From positions 1 through 35,433 of the forward strand of contig JAISUK010000085.1 in the NCBI GenBank assembly GCA_031272075.1: a stretch of DNA of 35,433 nt. The letters run 5' to 3'. A program made the position numbers and the translations under genes. The notes under the pieces were generated by a model. That model ran no database searches, was not told the origin of the DNA, and saw only the letters and a list, made by a program, of their open reading frames with translations. Positions 18,826-28,172 of the stretch are shown one piece after another (positions within the stretch are counted from its first letter, which is position 1; each line of letters opens with the position of its first letter). This stretch comes from Dysgonamonadaceae bacterium. GTDB taxonomy: Bacteria > Bacteroidota > Bacteroidia > Bacteroidales > Azobacteroidaceae.

Positions 18826-20955
18826 TTATTTGATCAAATCCACGCGTCCTTTGACTTCCGTAAGCACTTGCCTGGCTATCGACGAGGAGACTTCCTCGTA
18901 ATGTGAGAAAGTCATCGTGCTGGTTGCCCGTCCGGAAGTAATCGTACGTAATGTCGTTACATATCCGAACATTTCCGACAAGGGAGCTTCTGCTTTCACA
19001 ATCCGCGCTCCGGTGCGGCTGGAGTCCATTCCGCCGACTTGTCCGCGGCGTTTGTTTAAATCGCCGATTACGTCGCCCATGTTTTCTTCGGGTGTAATCA
19101 CTTCGATCTTCATGATCGGCTCTTTCAACACCGGACCCGCCTTTTCCGACGCAGTCCTGAACGCCTGAATTGCGCAAATCTCGAATGACAACTGATCGGA
19201 GTCCACCACATGGTAAGAACCGTCGAGGAGCGTCACTTTCAATTTATCCAGGGCGTATCCGGCAAGCACTCCATTTTTCATGGCGCGCTGGAAGCCTTTC
19301 TGTACGGCTGGAATGTATTCTTTTGGGATATTTCCGCCTTTCACTTCGTCGATAAACTGCAAATCCCCTTCAAAATCCGGGTCGGCAGGTTCAACACGGA
19401 CAATCATATCCGCAAATTTACCGCGTCCGCCGGTCTGCTTTTTATAGGTTTCACGGATTTCTACCGCTTTGGTAATCGCTTCTTTATAGGATACCTGCGG
19501 CCGACCCTGATTACATTCTACCTTAAATTCGCGTTTCAAACGGTCGATGATAATTTCGAGGTGCAATTCACCCATCCCTTCGATCACCGTCTGACCCGAA
19601 TCTTCGTCGGTCTTCACGCGGAAAGTAGGATCTTCTTCTGCCAGTTTGCCCAATCCGATATCCAACTTGTCGAGGTCTTTCTGTGTCTTGGGTTCAACGG
19701 CAATGCCAATCACCGGTTCGGGGAAATCCATCGATTCCAGTACGATCGGGTGATTTTCATCGCAAAGCGTATCCCCTGTGCGAATATCTTTAAAACCAAC
19801 GCCTGCCCCGATATCCCCGCAAGCAATCACTTCTTTGGGATTTTGCTTGTTGGAGTGCATCTGAAACAGACGTGAGATTCTTTCTTTTTTGCCTGAACGT
19901 GTATTGTAGACATACGAACCGGCAGACAATTCTCCGGAATAAACCCGGAAAAAGCAAAGCCGACCGACATAAGGATCCGTTGCTATCTTGAAAGCCAAAG
20001 CGCACAAAGGTTCGTCCGAATTGGGATGACGAATCAGTTCCTTTTCAGGATCATCGGGGTCCGTACCTTTGATCGCCGGTGTATCGATGGGACTCGGCAA
20101 ATAGGCGCAGGCAGCATCCAACAGACACTGAACGCCCTTGTTCTTAAATGAAGAACCGCAAATCATCGGATTGATTTGCATGGCCAGGGTGCCTTTGCGA
20201 ATGGCCTGACGGATTTCGTCTTCCGTGATTGAGGAAGGGTCGTCAAAATACTTTTCCATCAAGACATCATCACATTCGGCCAGGGTTTCGAGCATTTTGT
20301 CTCGCCACTCTTCCGCTTCCGAAACGAGTTCGACGGGGATTTCTTCGATGGAATAGTTTGCGCCCATCGTTTCGTCGTGCCAATAATAGGCTTTCATTGT
20401 CACCAGGTCAACGATTCCCCGGAAATGCTCTTCCATGCCCACAGGAATCTGTATCGGACATGGATTGGCTCCCAAAATATCTTTTACCTGGCGGACGACT
20501 TCAAAAAAGTTTGCCCCCGAACGGTCCATCTTGTTGACGTAACCAATGCGGGGTACATGATATTTATCGGCTTGACGCCATACGGTTTCCGACTGAGGTT
20601 CAACGCCTCCGACAGCACAAAAAGTGGCTACCGCTCCGTCGAGGATCCGCAACGAACGTTCTACTTCCACGGTAAAATCCACGTGTCCCGGAGTGTCTAT
20701 CAGATTGATCTTATAGGTATCGCCTGCATATTTCCAATTGGCGGTGGTAGCTGCGGAAGTGATCGTAATGCCGCGTTCCTGTTCTTGCTCCATCCAATCC
20801 ATGGTTGCAGCGCCGTCGTGCACTTCTCCGATTTTATGCGTCAGTCCCGTATAAAAAAGGATCCGTTCGGACGTAGTCGTCTTGCCGGCATCAATGTGTG
20901 CCATGATGCCGAGGTTTCGTGTAAACTTGAGTAATTTATCTGAATCTTTTGCCAT
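18826..20955 (-). CDS. fusA: Elongation factor G
   Basis: A 709-residue translational GTPase that drives tRNA-mRNA translocation. G1 AHIDAGKT is at 19-26, switch I has [12 protein letters not shown] at 60-71, G3 DTPGH is at 87-91 and G4 NKMD at 141-144; domains II-V follow with [18 protein letters not shown] and the C-terminal region [20 protein letters not shown]. Its place between rpsG and rpsJ marks it as the main EF-G of the str operon rather than a second paralogue. Gaps are 23 bp from rpsG and 108 bp to rpsJ. No tuf gene follows, as is common in Bacteroidetes. Confidence 0.99.
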   Translation of the reverse strand: MAKDSDKLLKFTRNLGIMAHIDAGKTTTSERILFYTGLTHKIGEVHDGAATMDWMEQEQERGITITSAATTANWKYAGDTYKINLIDTPGHVDFTVEVERSLRILDGAVATFCAVGGVEPQSETVWRQADKYHVPRIGYVNKMDRSGANFFEVVRQVKDILGANPCPIQIPVGMEEHFRGIVDLVTMKAYYWHDETMGANYSIEEIPVELVSEAEEWRDKMLETLAECDDVLMEKYFDDPSSITEDEIRQAIRKGTLAMQINPMICGSSFKNKGVQCLLDAACAYLPSPIDTPAIKGTDPDDPEKELIRHPNSDEPLCALAFKIATDPYVGRLCFFRVYSGELSAGSYVYNTRSGKKERISRLFQMHSNKQNPKEVIACGDIGAGVGFKDIRTGDTLCDENHPIVLESMDFPEPVIGIAVEPKTQKDLDKLDIGLGKLAEEDPTFRVKTDEDSGQTVIEGMGELHLEIIIDRLKREFKVECNQGRPQVSYKEAITKAVEIRETYKKQTGGRGKFADMIVRVEPADPDFEGDLQFIDEVKGGNIPKEYIPAVQKGFQRAMKNGVLAGYALDKLKVTLLDGSYHVVDSDQLSFEICAIQAFRTASEKAGPVLKEPIMKIEVITPEENMGDVIGDLNKRRGQVGGMDSSRTGARIVKAEAPLSEMFGYVTTLRTITSGRATSTMTFSHYEEVSSSIARQVLTEVKGRVDLIK

Positions 20956-20978
20956 TTTTTATTTATTATGCGACCGAA

Positions 20979-21455
20979 TTAAAACCTGAAATGAGCAAAC
21001 GCTCTATTCGCTTCGGCCATACGGTGCATATCTTCTTTTCGTTTGAATGCACCTCCTTGATTATTATATGCATCGACAATTTCTGCCGCCAATTTATCTG
21101 CCATTGATTTCCCGCCTCTTTTACGGGAAAAAGAAATCATATTTTTCATTGATACCGACTCTTTGCGATCCGGTCGGATTTCCGTAGGGACTTGGAAGGT
21201 AGCGCCTCCAATACGGCGAGATTTTACTTCAACAAACGGGGTGATATTATCCAGCGCTTGTTTCCAAATTTCAAGAGAAGACTTTTCTTCATTCGGTAAT
21301 TTTGCCTTTACATTATTTAATGCAGTATAGAAAATCTCAAAGGCAATGCTCTTCTTACCATCATACATCAAATGGTTTACAAATTTTGTAACCCTTGTGT
21401 CACCATAAACAGGATCCGGAAGGATCTGTCGTTTCTTTGGTTTTGCTTTTCTCAT
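20979..21455 (-). CDS. rpsG: 30S ribosomal protein S7
   Basis: A 158-residue S7, the primary binder that organises the 3' major domain of 16S rRNA. It begins [19 protein letters not shown], and has [15 protein letters not shown], the [16 protein letters not shown] hairpin and [19 protein letters not shown]. It is preceded by a 163-bp spacer after rpsL with a perfect hairpin, the position where S7 autoregulation acts in E. coli. Confidence 0.99.
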   Translation of the reverse strand: MRKAKPKKRQILPDPVYGDTRVTKFVNHLMYDGKKSIAFEIFYTALNNVKAKLPNEEKSSLEIWKQALDNITPFVEVKSRRIGGATFQVPTEIRPDRKESVSMKNMISFSRKRGGKSMADKLAAEIVDAYNNQGGAFKRKEDMHRMAEANRAFAHFRF

Positions 21456-21546
21456 TTTTATTCAAAATTTATATCTTATTATTGGCTGCTAATTTTGTAT
21501 CTTCAACAAACTCCACCGAATTTATTTACTCAACCTTTAAATCTTG

Positions 21547-21566
21547 ACAAGGATTTTTCTCCTTGT
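21547..21566 (-). promoter_or_regulatory. Perfect hairpin in the rpsL-rpsG spacer
   Basis: ACAAGGA pairs with TCCTTGT (7 bp, 6-nt loop) inside the 163-bp spacer, 92 nt upstream of rpsG. The transcribed strand has no T-run after it, so termination is unlikely. In E. coli the equivalent intercistronic mRNA is the S7 repressor target; applying that here is inference. The rest of the spacer is A/T-rich with no promoter match. Confidence 0.4.
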
Positions 21567-21618
21567 TCATTCATTTATTATATAGCGTAATCCAAAAATT
21601 TTAATAATTAATTAATGA

Positions 21619-22026
21619 CTATTTCTTTTTACCGGCGGGAGCAGCCGCTTTTCCTGCTTTCGGACGCTTTGCGCCGTATTTCGACCGCCTTTGGGTGCGC
21701 CCGTTTACTCCGGCCGTATCCAAAGTCCCCCGTACAATATGATAACGAACACCCGGCAGGTCTTTTACTCGACCTCCGCGTACCAACACGATCGAGTGTT
21801 CCTGCAAGTTATGTCCTTCTCCCGGAATGTATGCGTTCACCTCTTTCATGCTCGTCAATCGCACACGCGCCACTTTCCGCATCGCCGAATTAGGTTTTTT
21901 CGGCGTTGTGGTGTAAACACGCACACAAACTCCACGTCTTTGAGGGCATGCATCCAATGCCGGGGATTTACCCTTTTCTTCCAGACGTACCCTTCCTTTC
22001 CTTACTAATTGTTGAATCGTAGGCAT
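21619..22026 (-). CDS. rpsL: 30S ribosomal protein S12
   Basis: A 135-residue S12 at the decoding centre and the first gene of the cluster. It begins [12 protein letters not shown] and contains [19 protein letters not shown] and [17 protein letters not shown]. Lysines 43, 44 and 88 are unchanged, so no usual streptomycin-resistance substitution is seen. The C-terminus has a short Ala/Lys-rich end ([13 protein letters not shown]). Two candidate promoters lie upstream at 22099-22129 and 22173-22204. Confidence 0.99.
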   Translation of the reverse strand: MPTIQQLVRKGRVRLEEKGKSPALDACPQRRGVCVRVYTTTPKKPNSAMRKVARVRLTSMKEVNAYIPGEGHNLQEHSIVLVRGGRVKDLPGVRYHIVRGTLDTAGVNGRTQRRSKYGAKRPKAGKAAAPAGKKK

Positions 22027-22098
22027 TTTTGAACTTTATTTTCTTAATTTTGACTTATTCTTTAATCCCTCTACTGTTACAAAAAACAAATTGGGTTG

Positions 22099-22129
22099 CA
22101 AAGGTAGAGATAATTATTGAGAAACCAAA
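22099..22129 (-). promoter_or_regulatory. Proximal promoter of the ribosomal cluster
   Basis: On the - strand a TTTG (22129-22126) is followed after exactly 19 nt by TACCTTTG (22106-22099), matching the Bacteroidetes primary sigma consensus TTTG / TAnnTTTG in sequence and spacing. The predicted start leaves a leader of roughly 65-70 nt before rpsL. Confidence 0.8.
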
Positions 22130-22172
22130 CAGTTATTGTAATTTTTTCGTCTTTTTTTTCGACAAAACGTTG

Positions 22173-22204
22173 CAAAGGTACATAAAATTGATTAAATCAC
22201 CCAA
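22173..22204 (-). promoter_or_regulatory. Distal candidate promoter of the ribosomal cluster
   Basis: A second TACCTTTG lies at 22180-22173 on the - strand. The nearest -33 element is ATTGG with TTG at 22204-22202, a 21-nt spacing, so this is weaker than the proximal promoter. Tandem promoters would fit a highly expressed ribosomal operon. Confidence 0.55.
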
Positions 22205-22235
22205 TTATTTGCGAAAGTTTTTTTTTAATATTCCA

Positions 22236-22322
22236 AAACGAGCATGATTTTCAAATATCCAAGTTGATGACAATAATGACTTGCAAGTTCCATACGACCT
22301 TAATAAAAATTATGGATGTATG
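22236..22322 (+). repeat. Dispersed repeat, copy A (intergenic)
   Basis: Bases 22236-22300 match 31076-31140 at 60 of 65 positions by eye, and similarity continues after a small gap to an ATGGATGTATG end here and ATGGACGTATG in the other copy. Copy A ends ATG TAA, so it opens no gene. It lies about 80 bp upstream of the barrel-protein gene, in the same orientation relative to the downstream gene as copy B. Confidence 0.85.
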
Positions 22323-22384
22323 TAATTAAGGTTAAAAAGTGGACTGTTTATGCGTCGGTCGGAGGCCATTCGGTTTTTATTTTA

Positions 22385-22392
22385 TAACTTTG
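22385..22392 (+). promoter_or_regulatory. Possible -7 element close to the barrel-protein start
   Basis: TAACTTTG matches TAnnTTTG and ends 8 nt before the ATG at 22401, which would give an almost leaderless mRNA. No TTTG or TTG is found at the proper -33 distance, so the match may be accidental. Confidence 0.3.
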
Positions 22393-22400
22393 CTGACGCT

Positions 22401-22952
22401 ATGAAAATTGCAACATTGATTTTGGCATGTATGGCGTTCGTCACGCTGCATGCGCAGGTAGGAACAGTAGAAAACTCGCTTTGGAGTGTGCAGGCGGGTA
22501 TTTTTGGCGTGTGGATAAACAACGAATCGCGTTTAGACGATGCGTTCGCAATCAGAAGTGAGATCGCTTTCACCGGCGGATACTCGTATACATCGTATTC
22601 GGGCTTCGATTCCGACTTCGAAGGAGAGAGTTACGCCATTGTCCCGCTGATAACTGCCGAGCCACGATGGTACTACAACATTGGTCGCCGCGCAGCAAAG
22701 GGCAAAAACACCGCCCGCAACGCTGCCGACTTTCTTGCGATAAGGACAACGATTGCCCCCGGACTGATGCTCGTCAGCAAGAATGCCGCTGTCTATAAAT
22801 CATTGTCTGTGATCCCGGTATGGGGGATTCGGCGCAACCTCAGTTGCCATTTCAATTTCGAATTGTCGGGCGGATTGGGCTATATCTACACCAAGCAGAA
22901 CAACAACCGGCTCGGCTGGGATTTCTCAGTCCGTTTCGGATATACCTTCTGA
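22401..22952 (+). CDS. Predicted small outer-membrane beta-barrel protein
   Basis: A 183-residue protein from the ATG at 22401. Residues 1-18 form a signal peptide (MKIATLILACMAFVTLHA, then Q). The body has alternating strands such as LWSVQAGIFGVWIN, SEIAFTGGYSYTSYSG and a final FSVRFGYTF, with a C-terminal aromatic residue typical of outer-membrane barrels. A longer in-frame start at 22350 would place 17 residues before the signal peptide and is rejected. Function is not recognised. It stands alone between the ribosomal cluster and the PUL, 198 bp ahead of the first susC, and a link to the PUL is unproven. Confidence 0.7.
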   Translation: MKIATLILACMAFVTLHAQVGTVENSLWSVQAGIFGVWINNESRLDDAFAIRSEIAFTGGYSYTSYSGFDSDFEGESYAIVPLITAEPRWYYNIGRRAAKGKNTARNAADFLAIRTTIAPGLMLVSKNAAVYKSLSVIPVWGIRRNLSCHFNFELSGGLGYIYTKQNNNRLGWDFSVRFGYTF

Positions 22953-23024
22953 AGGAGCAATGCGGAGCCGTCGCACACAATCTGCAAACTCGAATTGTGG
23001 ATAATTGCTAAATATTAGAAAAAT

Positions 23025-23060
23025 AAAGATAAATTTTTTATCCTTTTTCAATTTATCTTT
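23025..23060 (+). promoter_or_regulatory. Inverted repeat overlapping the PUL promoter region
   Basis: AAAGATAAATT (23025-23035) and AATTTATCTTT (23050-23060) are perfect 11-bp inverted repeats with a 14-bp T-rich spacer. The right arm overlaps the candidate -7 box TATCTTTG. It could be an operator for a dimeric regulator or a terminator for the upstream gene. It lies about 90 bp ahead of the first susC. Confidence 0.55.
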
Positions 23061-23074
23061 GCTGCGTAATTTTG
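23054..23074 (+). promoter_or_regulatory. Candidate PUL promoter -7 boxes
   Basis: Two TAnnTTTG matches lie close together: TATCTTTG at 23054-23061 and TAATTTTG at 23067-23074. Neither has a good TTTG 19 nt upstream; the second has TTTT at that place. A weak -33 would fit a promoter needing an activator. A leader of roughly 70-85 nt to the ATG at 23151 would result. Confidence 0.45.
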
Positions 23075-23090
23075 TTGCGTTTGATCACAA

Positions 23091-23140
23091 TCTAATACAA
23101 CATGATTCATTAATCTAATACAAAAATAATTCTAATACAA
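23091..23140 (+). repeat. Three direct repeats of TCTAATACAA in the PUL leader
   Basis: Exact copies at 23091-23100, 23114-23123 and 23131-23140 (start-to-start 23 and 17 bp), the first two sharing AATCTAATACAA. They lie between the candidate -7 boxes and the susC start codon, so they would be in the mRNA leader. Role unknown. Confidence 0.7.
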
Positions 23141-23150
23141 TATTATTATA

Positions 23151-26100
23151 ATGATGAAAATGGATTATCGGTATTTTCTATTCTTTGTTTTCTTTTTTTA
23201 TCTGATTCCGATCAATGCTCAGACCCCTCCTCCCAATCTTAGAACGATCAAAGGAATCGTCCTTGATGAATCAACGGGGAAGCCAATTATGGGCGCGACC
23301 GTAGCCACCGAAGATAAAAAAAGGGGAACCATCAGTGATTACGACGGGAATTTCAGTCTCTCCCTCCCTTCGAATGTGACGGTGTTGCAAGTCTCTTTCC
23401 TGGGATACGCCACACAGAAAGTCAATCTGAAAGGGAGCGAGCATTTGACAGTTATTCTTCGTGAAGACCAAACGATGCTTTCCGAAGTGGTTGTGGTGGG
23501 ATACGGCGCTCAAAAGAAAGAGACGCTCACCGGCGCCATTGCGGTGATTGGCAGCAAAGAAATACTGCAAAGTCCTACGGCGAATATCAGTAATGCGCTG
23601 GTAGGCCGTATTCCGGGTATTTCTTCCGTACAATCCAGCGGCGAACCGGGGCACGACGCCTCCACCATCCGTATTCGCGGCATCTCAACGCTCAATTCTG
23701 ACGGTCTTGATCCGCTTATCGTTATCGACGGTATACAATCTACCTCTGCTATGTTTAATTCGCTTGATGCTAATGAAATAGAAAACATCAGCATCTTGAA
23801 AGACGCTTCTTCTACCGCCGTTTACGGCGTGCAAGGAGCGAACGGGGTTATCATCGTTACCACCAAAAAAGGAGAGAGCGGAAAGCCAAGAATCAGCATG
23901 AATTATCGTTATGGGATTGCTCAAATTTCTTCCAAGCTCGAAATGCTGGGATCGTACGAATATGCAATCTTCCGCAACGAAGCGATTGACAACGACGGAA
24001 ATATCAGCCTCAACAGCGTGAAATTCACGGAAACGGAACTCTGGAAATTCCGTTATAACCGTGATTATACACCCACAGAAGTGGAAGATATGACATTTCT
24101 GACGCCGGAACAACAGGAAGCGTTGAAAAATTCACCCGCCTTGTATTATGTGAGCCATGACTTTTTCGATGAGCTTTTCGGCGGCTCTTCTCCACAACAA
24201 CAGTTCAACGTCAACCTTTCGGGCGGAAGCGAAAACATTCGATATTTCACTTCTGTAGGATATTTTTCGCAGGAAGGAATCTTCCAGAATGCCGAATATG
24301 CCGGAAAGAATGCCAATTCGTTGTATGACAGATACAACATTCGCACCAATATCAATGTGGATGTTTTTAAGAATCTGGAAATGGACGTTCAATTCGGAGG
24401 GCAATTTGAAAACCGCAGCGGAATTGTCGGTCAGAACAACGCCACCGACGAAGGATCCCGCCACAAACAAATGCTGGTCATGATTTTGGGCGCTCCCCCC
24501 TTCAGTTCGGGAGGCATTACTTCCGACGGCAAATTGGTCAGCCAACTCGAAAAATCCTCGCATCCTTTCAGCGCAAAAGGCGGCGGCGGGACATCTCCCA
24601 CCTCCTATATCCTCAACACACCTGTCCTGAAAGAAACAATGTCGAACCTGAATGTCAACACCACATTGCGTCACAAGATGGATTACCTGACGCAAGGTCT
24701 TTCAGTTTCCGGCACAATTTCATACAACGATACCTATAAAAAAGGTATCCGCGAAAGTCAAACCCTGCCTCAATATACCGCGTTCAGAAATCCGGACAAT
24801 CCGAATGAAATCATCTATATCGGCGGCATTACCGGACCAACTTCCCTCAGCGACAATGTCGGCAATTACAAATGGAACCAATTGTATCTGGAGGCCAAGT
24901 TGAACTACGAACGGACTTTCGACAAACATGCCGTGAACGGCATGTTGCTTTACAATGCAAGACAGGTCAAGAATCCAAGCCTGGAATACCATGTCCCGAC
25001 GTCGGTGCTGGGTTTGGCAGGAAGAGTGACTTACATGTTCGACAACCGGTATCTTGCGGAAGTGAATATCGGTTATAACGGTTCTGAAAACTTTCCGCCG
25101 GGCAAACGGTTCGGATTTTTTCCCGCCTATTCCTTGGGATGGATTGCTACCAATGAATCGTTCTTTCCAAAAAACGATTTGCTGAGTTACCTGAAAATCA
25201 GAGGTTCGTATGGAGAAGTCGGGAACGATAAAATCGGAGGGCAACGGTTTTTGTATCTTCCTCAGCCATGGGGAACAAGCGACGGTTACTATTTCGGAAA
25301 CACCGATGGCTCCGTTTCTGATCCCAGATATTCAGGCGCTTACGAAAGTATCATCGGCAATCCGAATGTAACTTGGGAGAGATCCAGAAAATCCAATATC
25401 GGAATAGACATCAATTTTTTCAAAGATCGCTTGTCATTCAGCGGCGATTTGTTTCAGGAAAAACGCGACAATATCCTGTATTACCTGGAAAGTTCAGTAT
25501 CGGCGCTCATTGCCACAACGCTGTCGCCCTCCAATATCGGCAAAGTTTCCAATAAAGGCTTTGATCTCGAATTGAACTGGCGTCAGCGGATCCGGGACTT
25601 CAATTACGGGATCGGCGTCAATGTCTCATACGCCCGAAACATCGTCAATTACAAAGATGAACCCGAATACCCTTACGAATGGATGAATACCACCGGATTT
25701 TCGCTTGGGCAATACAAAGGATATAAAACCGCCGGGTTTTACAACAACGAAAGCGAAGCGTACAACCGGCCTTACGGAACGGTTGACAACAATAAAGTAC
25801 AACCCGGTGACATCCGTTATGTCGACATTGATGGCGACGGCAAAATCGATAACTACGACCAGGTGCCTATCGGATATTCCAACCTGCCAAGGTATGCTTT
25901 TGGCGGAAATATTAATTTAGGATACAAAGGATTTACGATCGCTGTGCTTTTTACCGCTTCGTATCAGGGTTCCATGCCCATGTCCTCGTTTTATGTGCTG
26001 AATCCGTTTTATCAAACAGCCGGCGGAGCATTGAAATTTCAATACGACGGCCGTTGGACGCCTGAAAAAGCGGAATTGGGGATCACGCCGACGTATCCGC

Positions 26101-26399
26101 GAGCTTCGATGAATAATTACAGTACCCAAAACGGCGAAAATAACGACCTCTGGTTGCGATCATCCGAATTTATTCGCTTAAAAAATGCGGAAATCGGCTA
26201 TGAGTTTAAAGGTAAATCGCTACACCGTATCGGCATGTCGAGCGCCAGGATATACGTAAGCGGAAATAACCTGACTACCTGGGGATCCAAACTTATCAGC
26301 GGATACGACCCCGAACAGATGGATGCCAACGGTGCGGCCGACGGATACCTCTATCCACCCACTAAATCCTTCAATATCGGAGTAAATATTCATTTTTAA
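23151..26399 (+). CDS. SusC-like TonB-dependent outer-membrane transporter (first)
   Basis: A 1082-residue SusC/RagA-family importer of oligosaccharides across the outer membrane. Residues 1-24 form a signal peptide, 31-106 a carboxypeptidase-regulatory-like domain (TIKGIVLDESTGKPIMGATV), 111-119 the TonB-box region SEVVVVGYG, about 125-240 the plug (IRIRGISTLNSDGLDPLIVI, ASSTAVYGVQGANGVIIVTT), and the rest the barrel. PGDIRYVDIDGDGKID is the calcium-loop motif common in SusC. The C-terminus is NIGVNIHF. The start is MMKMDYRYF; ATG codons at residues 1, 2 and 4 are all close. It is the first PUL gene, 11 bp ahead of its susD partner. Confidence 0.97.
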   Translation: MMKMDYRYFLFFVFFFYLIPINAQTPPPNLRTIKGIVLDESTGKPIMGATVATEDKKRGTISDYDGNFSLSLPSNVTVLQVSFLGYATQKVNLKGSEHLTVILREDQTMLSEVVVVGYGAQKKETLTGAIAVIGSKEILQSPTANISNALVGRIPGISSVQSSGEPGHDASTIRIRGISTLNSDGLDPLIVIDGIQSTSAMFNSLDANEIENISILKDASSTAVYGVQGANGVIIVTTKKGESGKPRISMNYRYGIAQISSKLEMLGSYEYAIFRNEAIDNDGNISLNSVKFTETELWKFRYNRDYTPTEVEDMTFLTPEQQEALKNSPALYYVSHDFFDELFGGSSPQQQFNVNLSGGSENIRYFTSVGYFSQEGIFQNAEYAGKNANSLYDRYNIRTNINVDVFKNLEMDVQFGGQFENRSGIVGQNNATDEGSRHKQMLVMILGAPPFSSGGITSDGKLVSQLEKSSHPFSAKGGGGTSPTSYILNTPVLKETMSNLNVNTTLRHKMDYLTQGLSVSGTISYNDTYKKGIRESQTLPQYTAFRNPDNPNEIIYIGGITGPTSLSDNVGNYKWNQLYLEAKLNYERTFDKHAVNGMLLYNARQVKNPSLEYHVPTSVLGLAGRVTYMFDNRYLAEVNIGYNGSENFPPGKRFGFFPAYSLGWIATNESFFPKNDLLSYLKIRGSYGEVGNDKIGGQRFLYLPQPWGTSDGYYFGNTDGSVSDPRYSGAYESIIGNPNVTWERSRKSNIGIDINFFKDRLSFSGDLFQEKRDNILYYLESSVSALIATTLSPSNIGKVSNKGFDLELNWRQRIRDFNYGIGVNVSYARNIVNYKDEPEYPYEWMNTTGFSLGQYKGYKTAGFYNNESEAYNRPYGTVDNNKVQPGDIRYVDIDGDGKIDNYDQVPIGYSNLPRYAFGGNINLGYKGFTIAVLFTASYQGSMPMSSFYVLNPFYQTAGGALKFQYDGRWTPEKAELGITPTYPRASMNNYSTQNGENNDLWLRSSEFIRLKNAEIGYEFKGKSLHRIGMSSARIYVSGNNLTTWGSKLISGYDPEQMDANGAADGYLYPPTKSFNIGVNIHF

Positions 26400-26410
26400 T
26401 CGATACGATC

Positions 26411-28150
26411 ATGAAAAAATACCTTCTTATAATTACAATATGTTGCAGTTTCGCTTCTTTCTTTACCTCATGTGAAGACGATTTGCTAAAAAAGCCTTTC
26501 GGAAGCGATTTGGATGTTGAAAAAGTATTTTCTTCAAGCGAAATAGCGTTGTCCGCTATTTCTGAAGCTTATTTCCGAAGCCTGATGTCGGGTATCACAC
26601 TGAGAGGATCCGGAGATTGGAATTGGGGATTAAGCGGAGGCACCCTCTCTCATTTGTCTGGAGAATTATGCAACAACGGCGCCGCCAATTGGGTGGGAGT
26701 GGCCACCATCACCAACGGCGGCTTGAGCGCCAGCAGATCGACCGACGACAATTTTGAATTTAATTATAAATCTATCCGTCAATGCTTTCTCGTGATTGAC
26801 AACATCGATAAAGTTCCTGATATGTCGGCAAACGAAAAAGAACAGGTGAAAGCAGAAATGAAAACATTGATTGCTTACCGTTATGAGGAAATGTTTAAAC
26901 GCTACGGCGGCGTACCTATCGTTGACAGGTCGTTGACATTGGAAGACGACATGATGATCCCCCGTGCGAGTTTGCAGGAAGTGTTAGACCATATCATTAC
27001 ACTCTGTGACGAGGCCTTCGGTGTATTGCCGGATTCCTATCCGGACAATTTCAAGGGGCGTGTTACCAAAGGCGTTGCACTTGCCATCAAAGCCGAAGCA
27101 TTGATGTATGCCGCACGTCCGCTGTTCAACAGTGCGACACCTTACATGGATTTGGGCGCCAATAACCACCTGATATGTTTCGGAAATTACAGCGAACAGC
27201 GATGGCGGGACGCCGCAGCCGCCTCGGCAGCAGTGATTCAATGGGCAGAGAGCCACAATCATGCGATCATCAACACCGGTCAGCCTTTGGACGATTATGG
27301 GACAGCGGTTTCAACACCCAACAATCCGGAAATTATCCTTGCCTACAAACGGACAGGCGACGACATTTATTCCTGCCGCACGCAAACCGGCGGCGCACAA
27401 GGCATGAGTTTCAACCTGCTGCTCCAATACTTGAAAGCCGACGGGACCGAACAGACATGGCCACAAGACGATGTGGTGCGCGCTTACTCTGAATACGCCG
27501 CCAAAATAGAAGAAATGGAACCCAGATACAAAGCCTCTGCAGGTGCAGCCGGCATTGATCCGTGGAATAACCCGAACGACGAAAATTGGAGGTCTTACCG
27601 CTTATCCGGCATTCCTTCCTGGTTCAATGGCGGACTGAATTGCGAATATTGCGGTCGAAGAGTGAAATTTTTCTATCACTCCGGAACCCGCACGTGGATG
27701 GAATTTCCAATCTACCGTTTAGCGGAGTTCTATCTGAATATCGCGGAAGCAGCCAATGAAACCGGAGATACAGATGTCGCGCTAAGCCGACTCAACGTCA
27801 TCCGTCAGCGGGCAGGATTCGGGTCAAACAGCATCATGGAACGAGATAAGGCGAAATTGCAGAAAATCATCCAGCGTGAATGGGCAGTAGAATTTTACGA
27901 AGAATGTCATCGTTTGTATGACGTCAAACACTGGAAATTGGAAGATATCGGCAATGGAATCATCGGCGGTGGGCAAAAAGGCTTCTTTTATACTTACAGT
28001 AAAAGTCAACCGCCATTTTACGCCGAAGATTATGTTTCCTATTCCGTACAGAAACGTTACGACGGGACATGGGCGCCCTATATGTACCTCAATCCGTTTC
28101 CACAATCGGAAATTAATAAAGGATACCTGATACAAAATCCGGGATATTAA
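26411..28150 (+). CDS. SusD-like surface glycan-binding lipoprotein (first)
   Basis: A 579-residue RagB/SusD-family protein, the lid over the preceding SusC channel. Signal peptide with lipobox FTSC (lipid cysteine 21) followed by EDD, a surface-export signal. Helical TPR-like core motifs include ALAIKAEALMYAARPLFN and PIYRLAEFYLNIAEAANETG; the typical end is NPFPQSEINKGYLIQNPGY. It starts 11 bp after the first susC and ends 22 bp before the second susC. The ligand is not readable from sequence. Confidence 0.97.
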   Translation: MKKYLLIITICCSFASFFTSCEDDLLKKPFGSDLDVEKVFSSSEIALSAISEAYFRSLMSGITLRGSGDWNWGLSGGTLSHLSGELCNNGAANWVGVATITNGGLSASRSTDDNFEFNYKSIRQCFLVIDNIDKVPDMSANEKEQVKAEMKTLIAYRYEEMFKRYGGVPIVDRSLTLEDDMMIPRASLQEVLDHIITLCDEAFGVLPDSYPDNFKGRVTKGVALAIKAEALMYAARPLFNSATPYMDLGANNHLICFGNYSEQRWRDAAAASAAVIQWAESHNHAIINTGQPLDDYGTAVSTPNNPEIILAYKRTGDDIYSCRTQTGGAQGMSFNLLLQYLKADGTEQTWPQDDVVRAYSEYAAKIEEMEPRYKASAGAAGIDPWNNPNDENWRSYRLSGIPSWFNGGLNCEYCGRRVKFFYHSGTRTWMEFPIYRLAEFYLNIAEAANETGDTDVALSRLNVIRQRAGFGSNSIMERDKAKLQKIIQREWAVEFYEECHRLYDVKHWKLEDIGNGIIGGGQKGFFYTYSKSQPPFYAEDYVSYSVQKRYDGTWAPYMYLNPFPQSEINKGYLIQNPGY

Positions 28151-28172
28151 CAATTGAAAAAAAAAGGAACTT

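Larger units (their letters stand above)
22027..22400. other. Intergenic region between divergent rpsL and the barrel-protein gene
   Basis: About 370 bp without a supported gene. It holds two candidate promoters for the ribosomal cluster on the - strand, an A/T-rich stretch, one copy of an 87-90 bp dispersed repeat (22236-22322), and a possible -7 box next to the downstream + strand gene. No tRNA or small-RNA structure was recognised. Confidence 0.7.

Noticed and set aside
22236-22322. Copy A of the dispersed repeat as an insertion sequence or transposon remnant
   Set aside because: No transposase fragment, terminal inverted repeats or target duplication is visible.
22960-23004. A 14-codon reading frame (MRSRRTQSANSNCG) after a GAAGGAGC sequence just past the barrel gene
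   Set aside because: It is very short, has no recognisable family, and may be chance; a leader-peptide role for the PUL cannot be supported.
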